This document shows positions 36,301-49,800 of a stretch of DNA of 64,000 bases, in pieces; within the stretch, counting starts at the first letter, position 1, and every line of letters begins with the position of its first letter. The position numbers and the translations under genes were made by a program. The notes below the pieces were generated by a model. It worked only from the letters and a program-made list of their open reading frames with translations, had not been told where the DNA came from and ran no database searches. This stretch comes from Moringa oleifera (taxonomy: Eukaryota > Streptophyta > Magnoliopsida > Brassicales > Moringaceae). The stretch covers positions 1,364,001-1,428,000 of the forward strand of contig JAJFZO010000229.1 in NCBI GenBank assembly GCA_021397835.1, written 5' to 3'.

Positions 36301-39300
36301 AAAACAGATTATAAACCTTAAACAACAGATCTCCTAATAGTTCAACAGAACTTTGTCGAATTCGCCAATTGTCATTGAAAATACCATCCTCCACAGCTGG
36401 AAGGAGCAGAGGTAAAGACCTGCCATAAAAAAAAGGTATAAGTAAAGGCCAAACCAAAAGAACTCATCATACATGACATAATTTAATCATTTGCAGTAGT
36501 TGAATAATCTTTTTCAGAGAGATTTCTGATGTCCTAAACGTCAGAAACATCCATATTTCCTCTAGAAAAAGAGAATCTGGATTTCTCCAGACTTTTTCAA
36601 GTAGTTGTGATTATGAAATCTGAAAAGACTGAAAGACTCCAAGAAAAGAAAGCCAGTCAAAAGACCAGAAAAAGTAGTAAAACACAATCAGAACAGCAAG
36701 CATTTATACGTTGTTGCATAGTGCTCCACTAGGACATGGCCAGCACCTAGTGCTGCATCACGCACAGATTCATTCTCATCGGCAAGACCTGCAAGAGAAT
36801 AGCAACCACCAGTCAAAAAATACAGGAGAATCCAAACTGATTTCATGAAAAAGAGAAATTAAGGCATAATTTTCATGCAAAGAGTGAGACTAACCATCTA
36901 AGATAGCAGGCAGCACCTGTTGTAGATAGTTCTGAAATTGTACACCTAAGGACCTTGGAAGATACTACAACCAAACATTGACGACCAAGCCATCAAAATC
37001 AAGTCCTGAAGTAAAGATGCAAAGTCAAGCACTAAAATCTGTTCACCTTGAAAAGTGTTAGATATCCATCACGAACAGATGCTCTCTGATGAGAACAGTT
37101 CCGAATAATATCAGGAAGAACATCCTCAAAGTATTCTGTGCCAAGAGCAGCTAAAACCTGAAGAATAAAGACCAGCCTCTCATAACTAGCAAATCTATCA
37201 AGAAATGCAAGAAAGAAGGAAAAACAGGGCCAGTAGTGGGTGGCATAAAAGAGACTGCTTTTGAAGGTTATGAAAAGATATACTAACAGAGCAAGCCTAA
37301 AATGCAACATGTAAATGGATCTAGAGAAAAAGGGAAAAAAGAATTTCTAAGGAGAAACCATCAACCAAAAATATGACCACCTCTATGTCACCAAATTAAA
37401 TTCACTCAGTCAGCTCTCTCAAGAGCTCTACATTTGCCACCCATCTATAATCTCCACATTGTACAATGTGTTACAATCCACAGAAACTTCTCGTGAAATG
37501 CCAATATCTCCAACAATCGCTTGGGGACAGACAACAAATAAGTTGAAGAGAGATGAATACTGCCAACCTCTCAAGCAATATAGAAAGTAAAACAACATAA
37601 TAAGAGTGGGGCAAAAAAAAAAAAAAATAGTGGTTTTAAATTTCGATTGTGCATAAACTAACTAAATTTGCAGTCTGATCCCTATGATATTTTACATAGC
37701 CTAGCTTTGTAAAATTTTACTGTTATTTAGTTGTTTGGACATAAGTTATCACATATCTTACCAACAAATGGTTTTACTAAACTCACGTTATTGGAGGGGA
37801 TGTCCAGATCTACTTGTATTATCAGATGATGTTATAAAATCATAGGATCATAGAGCACAACAAAAGGACCATGGATCAACAGGATTTTAAATGACCATAT
37901 GTGTTTAACTTACTGCTTTTAGAATTTTCAAACTCCAAGTTACAGCACAAGATATCAATGACCAAGATTTCAATGTATAATAAAATCTAATAAGATTCCT
38001 AAACTCATACCCAGTAAGGAAGAGTTTTCAACACAATAACATAGGTAAGTATGGAAAAACATTGAAATGATTTGAAAAGTAATGTTATGAAATTCATAAG
38101 TTCTAACCTCACTCAACCCTTGAGCAGCTCCAGAGCGCTCAACATTACTATTGTCAGATTTAAGAGTGTCAAATAACCATGAAACAAGATCTGGAAAATT
38201 TTCCTCTCCCATTCCTCTGATGAGGGATCCAACAGCTCTTGCTGCAACCGACCGAACTTCTGGGATTGGATCCACAAGAACCTGTTCTTATTTTGAATCT
38301 ACGAGAATTAGTAAGGGTTACATAAGAAGACAATATGTATAAGTCCAACAAACAAAAGGAACTCGCCTTTTTAACTTCAGGAAGTAGCAACCCTATATAA
38401 GGAATCATATCCTTTGGTTCTGTAACCAAAGAACACATATTTCCAACTATTTGCGCAGCTCTCTTCTTAGTGTCAGCGCTCCTTTCTCTTAGCCCTCTAT
38501 GTACTATAGGTACTAATAAAGCAAGTGAAGGGGCATCAACTGAATTAACAAAAGTTGTCTGCAGACCAACAAGCATTTAGACCAATATTCAAGATATTAA
38601 CAATTTAACAAATGGAAGAAGATTTAAGCATATAATCCTTACTTGAAGAAGAATATCAAGAGAGTATTTTGTATAGTTATTGGGATCGGAAAGGGCCATC
38701 AGAAGAGTAGGAACAAGGGAAGATATTTCTGGATTCTTTATCACACTTCCAACCTAACAAAGGCACTCAAATCCTTATGTACAGAAAATAATCAACAAAT
38801 CAAACTAATAGCACCATTCATAACATAAAATACAACCTGCTGAAGGGCCATCTGACCAGCTGACTGGACTTTGGGATGTGTATCTGTCAAAACCTGCAGT
38901 AACAAGGAAGAGTTAGAAAATCAGGTACCAGTCGAAACTAACAAGTAACAGAGACTGGTCTTCATATTAACCTCAGTAAGCTTTGGTACAATCTTAGGGA
39001 GGCATTGTGAAAGTTGTTGAGGAGCACAGTAAGCCATAGCACCAAGCAGTTGTACACTGCTTTGCTTTGTTCTCCAAGCTTTATCTTCAAGACCCTGCCA
39101 CAAAAATTTGTGTCCACTCCAAACATTTATCATATAAGTGCAAGGTAAGAATTCAGCAGAAGCAACAAAATTTCAGAATAACAAGCCAAAAGATCATTAA
39201 GAAATAAAACAGGGAAAACAATAGCAGGCTAAGTCCGAGGCATGGTAATACTCAACTGAACTAAAACTTGAGGAGAAATTTTTTAGAATAGAGTAGATAA

Positions 39301-40720
39301 ACTCTCATCATCAATGCACCCACTGTAAAACCATACATTTTATGATTCATAGACAGCATGATTTCTTTATTGCTTCAACAATATAATGATTAGGCATGCA
39401 GAACATGATGACCATGATCACATACAGCAGAAAAAATGTAATCATGACCATACTTGACACGGACAGCAGTAACAAGCCATAATCATGTACAGACTACAAA
39501 AGCATCCAAAATGTTGAACAAAGTAGATAGGATAGTAAACTATCACCTTCTGCATACCCACGATATATAACAGAAGTAAACAAAAACATCAAAGAAAAAG
39601 GAAATAAAACAATTACAAAATTTAAAATACAGCAAATATAATGAAGTACCAAATTGATTACCTTTAGCAGGGATGGAAGAACAAGCTTCACTCCCTGCGC
39701 AGTAAGTTGAGACATCATTGCCCGAGCAGCACATTCAGCAGCTTCACGAACGGCAACAACTTGATCAGAGAAAGAAACCAAAAGTAATGGCAACATTTGA
39801 ATCACATACCTGAATCAAAGAATAAAAAGGATCAGATAAACCAGTTGTCTAAGTGAACTTATACATTGAACATGCTACATTACGGAAAACTGTGTACTTA
39901 CGGTTCAAACAATCTTCCGAGCTTGTCGCAAAGGCATTCAAATGCAAGCAAAGCTCCTTCGCGACATTTTGCAGAATTTCTGAAAAGAAATACAACATTA
40001 ACATTAAGAAAACTACATGAATTAATCGTTGAAATTTTAGTGAGCCAGTTGCAGTCTCCTATGATTTGAAGAAGATGATAAAATATCCACATTATTAGCA
40101 AGACATGATGCATAAACTCAGAATTAAATGTAATACATTCAAATCGCAAATGGCTAAGCCAAAATTAATAGAAAAAGAAATTGCAATAAAGAAAAGAAAC
40201 AAGATAGAAAAAGAACAGTCACTCAAGCTAAAAATCCAACTTTGAAGTACAAAAGTTAAAACAGTTCAAAATAAATTCTAAGCTTGGGTTATATGTAGAG
40301 ATCGAAAAGAGGAGACACAAAATAAAAAGCAAGAAAGATGACAACATAAAGGTATGTCCTTGAAAAAAGAAAAATGGAACTATTATTTTGCCCTTAAATA
40401 CTAGGATGTTCCTTCCCAATCATTTTGCTCCGAACCTTTTCTTTTTGTTCTATGAATGATCCAGCAAAGAAAATTAAAGTTGACTAAACAATATTACTAC
40501 TTAAAAAGGGTAACAATGACATTTGAATAGCTCCTTTTGTACTCTAATTAGTATTTTTAAATATCTGAAGATCACCCAAAAGTGAAGACATTGTTTGTCC
40601 TCAGTAAAGACATCACCCATAAAATTCCACATAGAGTTAAGCGTGCCGTCTAATTGCTTCTTCAATAGTTTCAAAATGACAATGAAAATCCTTTCTTATC
40701 ATATAAATCTTCTCTCTTGT

Positions 40721-40760
<40 letters not shown>

Positions 40761-40851
40761 CTCACATATTTAAACATAGAGACAATATATGTGGGGGGGC
40801 ATGCCCCACCTACACACATCACACACACTATAAATGAATATATATATATAT

Positions 40852-40897
<46 letters not shown>

Positions 40898-43800
40898 AAT
40901 TCATCTCTTGTTCAGACATTAACATACCCAGAAATCTAAATTGCAAACAGCACAAGAAAGAAAGCATTAAAATGTCACATACCTAGCAATGACAAAAATA
41001 GATAGGAAAGTAGAGATGCTACAGAGCGTACCTATCTACAAGACCTTCTCGTAGTGCAGTGACTATTCCATACTTCTTCAAGCAAGAAATTCCAAACCCC
41101 TTCACCACTCCCGCAAGTCCGAAAGCTGCTCCTCGGCGTTCACCATACTTGTCGCTCTTCATCAGTTGATTCAACAGCCGAGAAACAAGTACTGGTGCAT
41201 CATCCTAATGAAAGTAATTACACTATCAAAACTGATCTCATCACATTCATAAGGCAATAAATATTTAATAGCTCTTTCCTATTCCCTCCTTTAATGCCAG
41301 GACCAATACAATCTTTGCTCCACCCATTCCAGCACTCAAGCAAAAACCAGCTCCACATGATGAAACAACTCAATGAGCACAAACAAACACACAACTCAAT
41401 AGAATAATTCTATCTATAGCAACCCTGCAACATCCAACATACTTGCTTTGATGGCATAAGTGGAGACAAACATGTTGAGACTGCACGTTGCACAGCTTCT
41501 GAAGGTGTGTTTAACACATCCAACAACTTCTCCACAACAGCATGTACTTTAGGGTCATCCTGTGACGATGTAGAGTTGTCAAGACCAAATGACAAACACA
41601 TGTACTTATTTCCAGGAAGAGAAAATAAAGGAAAAAGATGTGATACCTTTGCCAAGTGTTTTGCCAGAGCTCCAGTAAAAATAACAACACCCTCACGTAC
41701 CAGATCATATTTTTCTTCATCTGATGCCTAAGTAAGATGAAAAGTACATAAATAACACAAGTTCTACAGGTACACATGAAGATCCTATCGTGCATCTCAA
41801 GGTATACAGGAAAAAGTATAGAAGAACTACTTAAAGCAAAAGAGACAAACTTTCAAGGGAGACTGACCTTCTTGTTCAAGTAATTCTCAAAGATCGGAAA
41901 CAATAAGGAAACATTTTCTCTGCCATGCTTATCGATAATCATGATACCAGCATTAATCATTCTTCCACGGACATCTATGTTGGGATCAGCCTGCAATACC
42001 AAACAATTTCACCAAAGGAAAACCAAAAAAACAGTCGTCAACAACCACAGTTCCCCTCAACATCAAGTGAAAAACTAACCGTAGAATCAAAAGATGCTTA
42101 AATATATACATCAATAAATCAAAATACTATGCAGCCAAATTACTGATAAACATAAATACTAACATTTCAGTTTGGCTTAATAGATAGTATCACAATTTCA
42201 AGATATTATAAGAAATAATTTATACTAAAATGGCACCCAGCCAGTTCATCTCCTAAACGCAGTACTGAGAATGAAGCATTTCATATTTTGTACCAAAGTT
42301 CCCACCAAGCATACTTTACATTACCTTCCAAACACCATAAGGGATGAGATCATAACAAAGCAACATGTTGATCTACTTCTCAGCAAAATGAATTACAAGA
42401 AAACCATAAATGACTACCAAATATCTGAAAATCAAACAAATAATTTTTCCATTTGAAAAAATACTGAGTATATTTCCAACAATTCTGATCTAGCAAAGCT
42501 CAAAGTATCTCATAAGATTACTATCAAAGTTTTGATATAAATAGCAGAAATCATACCAGAGCTCGAGATATCAAGAATGTCATAACCACAGGAAGGTCCT
42601 TTGTCCTCAACACATCAGCCGCAGAATGCAATGCCAATGCTATTCCTTGCCTGCCTATCCAACCAGCATCAACATTGTCCTCACTAGACCCAGCATCCCG
42701 TATATACAAAGAAAATAAAGTAGACAGAGATTCCTGTAGACATCACCAATACTTTAGAAAGCTACATTGCTAGAGCAGAATAAAATCAAACTTATAGGAA
42801 CCTGAATAGAGTCTGGATTTTCATCCAAGGCAGCAGCTAATGCTTCAGCAGCAGCCAAGCGGACGTTATAATTTATATGACAAAGTGCTTTGAATATTCC
42901 TGAATAGTCAGTCCCCAAATCATGCCCATAGCGGTCCCATATATCCTCAGCAGCTTCTGCAACTGGCTGCAAATACCAGAGATCAACAATTGAATGACAC
43001 AAATTATAAGCACAAAAAGCAACATAAGGGAAATAATTGATGCAAAAATTTAATTATCAAGATTTGTTTACAATGTATCAGCAACTGAGATATGAAATAC
43101 ATGTAAAAAAAATCTGTAATTAAATTTAAACAACTTTGAGGAGAACCAAACACAATCAAACTTGAATTACACATATGTCTGCAATGAAAAACAGCTCACT
43201 GCTAGGCAACAACAAATATAAAACACCAAGCTTCCACAATCACCATGTATCAGAAAAAAGATATGGAGTTTATCAGAACAGCAGCAATGAATAGATTCAA
43301 AAACAGAAGATGAAAGATTGAAAAGAAAATGTTAGTGTTAAAAGAAGTGTTGGTACATCTGTGAATATCAAAGTTGTAAAGCTAAACCTTTTCTGGATCA
43401 TGTAGAGCGATCCAAATATTTGTTCCAACCTCAACATTCATTGGAAGAGAACGGCTAGAAACAGCAGGAATGCATTTTACAGCATTTATGCAGGCCATTC
43501 TTACATGAACATCTTTCGCATATACTCCATACAGGGCCTGACAGAATGAACAGATACATAGCATAAGAAACATTATTCGTTTATCTTTTTTAAGAAACAG
43601 ATTTTATTCACAAAAGCTTCAAGGGAATGTAACCGAGAAGATTCCATAAACAAGAAGACAGAAATGTAGAACACATACAGATGCAACTTCATGTGGTTGC
43701 AGGCCAAGACACAACTCATTTAATGCTGATGCAATAGCCGCTTGATAAGCTGGAACAACACCTAGAACATGATAAAGAGCCTGCAAAACAGAAGTTAAAT

Positions 43801-46800
43801 GATATGACTCATGTCGAATTGCAACCAGCAACCTCACAATCACCATTATCAAGCCACCACGAAAAGGGATCAAAATGCAGATAATAAGCTAGACATATGG
43901 ATGTGCAAAGCAGCTATAGAGTATAGGTATGTAACTGATAACATTCGAAGCCTAGGAAGCGGTAGAAGGGGATCCATGTGCAAGTAAAGAATCTGAAGCA
44001 CATTCTCATGAAGTCCTGTCCTCCTGGATGATAATAGAACGCGCTCCATTATCTGATGGCAAAAATATACAAAAGCCACATCAGATAAAGGGATGCATCA
44101 TTTGACCATTCCAGTCACAAATGACAAGTATGAATAGCTTACTGGGAAGACAAAAGTGAAGGAATCAACGGGAAGTGGTCCAGATTTACATGATACAGAC
44201 AAGCCATTTACTACTCTCTCAAAAAGTCCCAAGGATGGTTTTCCATCAGCTTCCCCCTCCCCAATTGGTGGAATCAGATCCAACAGAAGATTAACTTCAT
44301 CAGTCGCGATTAGCCGTAAAGCAGTAGCAATGTCAAGGGCCCAGTTAGATAGAGGCTGAGCTGTACATCTAGCGAGCTTCACCAATGTTTCAAAGGCCAC
44401 ATCACTTACTATAGGCGACCTTAGCAATGGATCAACAAACTTAACCTGACATAATGCTAAAAGTGAGAATATATACCAGGAAAAGACGAAACATAAACAA
44501 CCAAGAAAAAAAAATAGGCTACTATTTTTTCATAGCAGCAAAAAAACACAAAACTATAATCCATCGCAAAAATCATAACAAAAACAATAGCAAAAGTAAT
44601 TTAGACCAACAAAGCAAACAAACTCCAACCTCCACCATGAGCAACTATACTAAAAAATAAACAGAAGTCAGAAACCACTTCATAAAGATCTTTTCCTTTT
44701 CTTTTCTTTATTTTTTTCTTGGGCAGAGGAAGGCTGTGTCAAGGGATGGTGGGACACCATTCCTCATATGACATATTATCTTCTGAAAAGAGAAAGGGGT
44801 TAAAAATGGCAGAAATACACACATAAGCCAATTTCCCAACAAGCTGCTTATCATGACATTTACTGCATATGTTATTCTTGTACCTTCCACTGTCGCCAAT
44901 GACCAAAATCCAGGAAAGGATATGTCTATTCTGTTTAAATTATTAAAACAGACCATGAAAAATAAGAAATATCCTTGAAAATTCTATAGTCCAGTTCATT
45001 GGATTTTCCGCCAAAGAACCTTGTTCGATTCCCAAAAGAACATGAACAATATTATGTTTCAAATGAACATATTTCATTCCTACAAGATAATAATTTGAAG
45101 AAGATTACCCCCACATACCATCTATTGAACGAGGCATTTTGCATTCTGGTTTCCATTCCACAAACTAAACCAATCCAAGTTCTCAGCAACTTAGGACTAA
45201 ACATGACATGATGGTTGGGCAAGGGGCCAGAGAAGAATAAACCCAAAATATAACCCAAGTAACCTTTAGCAAGAGAAAATGCATATACTTCTATCCAAAA
45301 ATAAAATAAAATAAAAAATTGCATATACCAATTACTGACATGCAATTCCAATCACCCAGTATGACAAGTATTCCACAAACCCAAAATGCCACTGCATTTA
45401 CCAACACTAATAAAACAGAACAAATTTTTACGTAGCTCATGCCCTTGAGAAATGACACAATTAACTGCTCATGCCTTTGCAAGGACGCCATAACTAAGAT
45501 AATATATGCCTACCAAAGGTTCAGCTCAGGGCAAAATTCCAACAGGTCAAAGGATAATAAATCTCAATATGCAACAGGACAATCCCCGAAATTTGCCTAT
45601 TGAACAGAACAATCTTTCAATGTGGAAAGAGGGTCACATTAGATCTGATTTGTACACATTCACAAGTACAACAATGCCATATAAATAATAAAACTGAATC
45701 AATATGGATGTCAAATTGGACAAAAAAGAAATTCTCTAGAAATGTAGCAAAATAACTATTTACAACAACAATATCAATAGAAAATGAAAATCCATGGCAC
45801 ATATATGCTGACCATTAATCTATGAATCAAAAATTGAAAATTAACAACAAGGGAGGAGAGATAGGTGCCACAAACCAGGGAAGGTAATTGACTGTGTGCA
45901 AATACGGGATTAGCGATGGCCATCTCCCCCAGGGCACTCAGCAACAAAGACAAATTCTTCTGTATTTCTCGAACCTTTTCACGTATGGATGCCTCCTCCC
46001 TAAGCAGTAACTCACGTGCCTCTTCTTTTGCAGTCTTCCCCTTATCTGGATGGATGCAAGTATAAGTAAAGCAATGAAAAGATAAAAATCAAACTACAGA
46101 GCAATATAAGGAATGCAACAAAAACATGCCAGCTTTCTTGGTTGACTTCCCAGCATCTTTCCTCCCCACACCAGCAGCTTCTCTACTAGCTGATTCTCTC
46201 CTCAAAGAATGATTAGATCGGACATGATCCTAGGAACAGATATAGGCACATCACATCCAACTACTATGAACCGTTAAAATTATAAAAGCAAACCAAGAAA
46301 GAAAAGAGAGCAAAAGCATCCCAACTACCATGTCTTCTTTTGCAGTCTTAGCACCTATGGACTCTGCAACATAAACACCTTGCTCAGTGGAAAGCATTCC
46401 TTCAGGAGTATGAAAAACCTGGAACAATATAAGAAAAACATAATTAGAGAACCTTATATAAAGAGAAAAAGCAGCTCATAACAACAAGAGCACAAAAAAA
46501 CTTATCCAAAAAGAAAACAAAAGAAACGGATTCTCGATCTGCCAGTTCTTCTATCACCAAGGAAAATGGCTTTAACTTAGAACTTTTGAACACAGAAAAA
46601 GGAAAGGTTAGCTACCAAAGGGAAGCCAATAAAAGAAAAGGTTAAGAAGACCATTTAACACGTATTGCACCATCCGAAGACAGGAAACACTCAAAGCCGG
46701 TGAGTGAAAATCTATGTAGCACTAAGACAATAAAGAGATAAAAATTGTATGTGTATAAGTCCCAGAACAGCTAAGAAAGCAATAACTTCATGTAGTCAAA

Positions 46801-49800
46801 ATCAAAACACTTGACTTTATGTTAGTCCCCATTACTCCAAACAGTGCCCCAAGTCAAGAAGTTGAAAGGAAAACCCCTTTTACATACTCACATAGACCAG
46901 TTCTTAACTTCTAACCATCAAGACAATAAAAGAAAATGTTCACCAAATTTAACAACATCAGTTCCTCAAATAATGTCAACGCGTGCAGACCAACTTTGCG
47001 AAGGATATATATTTCGTTTCAATAAAATCCTGCTCCACGGCCAATGAAATAAGAAATTCAAAAAGAACAACGAGAAAAAAATCAAATTTTAAGATCACAG
47101 ATTCCATCAGGCGAAAACTAGTCAGTGTCAAACTGAAAAGGCATCAAACATCATCCAGTTAACAATTCAAATAACTTGGTGCAAATGATAGGTATTAATT
47201 CCATCCAAGGAAATAAATCATAACAAATCTCACCAGAAAATCATTTTCTGATAGCATATCATGTGAAGGACGATCTGGAAGAGTTTTCAAATGCTGCCAA
47301 GTAGAAAAGGTAGTTCAAAGCACTATTCAACGTCACTGAAATATGAATAGTTTGGCTCCAAGTAAAAGAGCCATTGTGAACAATAAAACAGCAGGAACAA
47401 ACCTTCTCAAACTCTGTATAGGTTTCTTCAGGTGTCAATGACATTAATGTCGACAACGAATATATCGCTGCTTGCTGCTCAAGTGCATTAGCACTCATCA
47501 AACCCATTGGTCCCAGAAGGTCCTGCACAGCATAACCCAGAAAGCTAAGTGACGCACGAGAACCTATATATGTATATATGGCCTTTCTAACCTCCCCAAG
47601 ATCTCAGAAATTACCTGGCACACATGCCCAACATGAGTGGACAAAATACCAATCACATCAAACCCAAGCATCCGCAGACATTTGTGTAGCCTCTGAAGGC
47701 GAGGAAAAAGGAAAGCGAACAACCAAGGGTGTGGTGAGAAAAAGCTTGTCTCAATGGACACACATGACAAAAATACAAAAATAAATAAGATAAATTTAAA
47801 ATTAACATAATCACCCTCCAAACTGTATCTCTTCTTCCAGAGCCAACTATGTATGGATGGTGTGAGCAAAAAATGACATGAGTATTAAATGCACTTGGCA
47901 CTGCTGCAAGGGCCGTAGATGATATAACAGCTAGACCCTTCACTAAAACCTCAACAGATGGAACAGAAGAAACTTGAGTGTCCTGAGAACTATCTGCATC
48001 ACTACAGACATCACAAATTAGATTCCCTGGCCAGATTAAAATATAAGAACAACCAACAGTATCTAGGACAGATATCACAAGCACAGATTTTTTTTTAAAA
48101 AAAAAAATCAATTAGTGTATGCTGGATGCAAAAGTTTCTTGTCACCAATACATAAACACAATTAAGGCACCAGAACCTATAAACACTTTTGTTTTATATT
48201 AAATTTATATAAAATTCAAATAAAATTTTTTACCATGTTTAACACACAAAGTTGAAACAGGCATATTGCTCGTACCCCATCTTAGAAGTATAAGCCTTCT
48301 CTCCAACCGTGGAAAGAAAATTTGCATACTCAATTAATAGAGTTTCAGACAGTTGCGGAGCAACAGCTATAATCTTCTTGGTGGCATCATAAGCCAATTT
48401 GCGAACACTCCAGCTCGAATGGCATATTAGAAAGAGTAGTAACTGCAACCAAACAAGAACTTCTTAACAAGCATACTCATAGAAATGAGAAAAGAACCAA
48501 GTATTACAGCACACTAGTTTTCTTTCGAGTACAAATAAAGGTAAATATTATATACTAAGCACAAAAGGGGTGCAAGCCATTACATGTTTAGTTAGTTTTA
48601 ATAGGTTAGTAGCGCTATGAACTCATTTAGGTCTTCCTCATTTACAAAATCAAGTATCACTGCACGCTAGTTTACCTGCATGAGCAATTTGGATGAAAAT
48701 GTTTCCAACACTCTGTAAGACAAACAAAAAAGAAACTTAGAAATTTAATAATAGAAGCTCAAGTATGAAACATTAAGCAATGGAAATAAGCATGGACCTG
48801 TGAGAATGTTCCACCAACAGCACCTCAAGAAGATCAACACATGCCATACAATCCTCGATAGACAATTTTGAGGCCTTTAACCGAAGACATGGAAAACAAA
48901 GAAATATGAATAAACAACAAACCATAGATACAGGTTTTTTTAAATAAAGTTTCAACAAATAGCTACCATTGACATTGGCACGAGTGAAGGCTCATTTTGA
49001 GATATCAACGACCAAATCTTCTCTTTTGCAATAGTGTCCTCTATGTAAAGATAAGTAAAAGATTAAACAAAGATGGAAAAACAATAAAAGCAACAATAAA
49101 GAAAGAAAGGATGGTACATAATCTAAATTTGCGGACCTGCTTTGATGTCAGAAGCTGCAACCTTTGCAACTATAAGCAAAGCATATATTCCATCCAAACG
49201 CTGCACTACTTTAGTAAACCCAGTTTTTACAAGTTGAACAAGAGGGCCCAGCAAGGATGACATCTGTATAATTTACGCAATTTACTTCAGTGATGAGAAC
49301 AACAGCCAACATAGGAATGCATTCCTTAAAGCACAGAAAAACAACTTTTCTTTTAACTGACATACATACAGCTTCAATCAGCCAACCAACCTGCAAAAGG
49401 GCATCAGAGTTTTTGCTTATGGCATGAAGACAACGAAGATGTCCCCTTCTTAAAGCTTCCTTCTCCTTGAGGCCAGAAGCAATGAAGTTAACTAAATCTG
49501 GTTGGATAGCATCGACAGATCTTGCTGCCCAAAAAGCTACAGCAATTAAAATTGCAAGCTTCACTTCTTCATTACCTGGAATGTGAAGCATAGGAATCAG
49601 CACTTCTAATGATGAACAAACAAACAAATAAATAATCTAACATAAGCATCACAAAGATGGGTAGCAAAGTGCAATATGCTCACATTCGTTTAACAAAGGA
49701 ATTTCAATAACTACTGATAAACAGGAGAAGACAGAATTTTACCAGAAACAAAAAATAATAACATAAAAAAGTAATAATAAAATAAAGCAATTCAATGCCT

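Noticed and set aside
38169..38576. 135-codon minus-strand frame reading through GCN1 exon 34, intron 34 and exon 35
   Set aside because: After exon 34 it leaves the conserved frame. The family sequence continues only if the intron is removed using the GC donor. It does show where the +4 GT isoform would stop.
40595..40967. Open frames over AT and GA repeats
   Set aside because: Microsatellite translation (YIYIY and SLSLS runs) inside a GCN1 intron.
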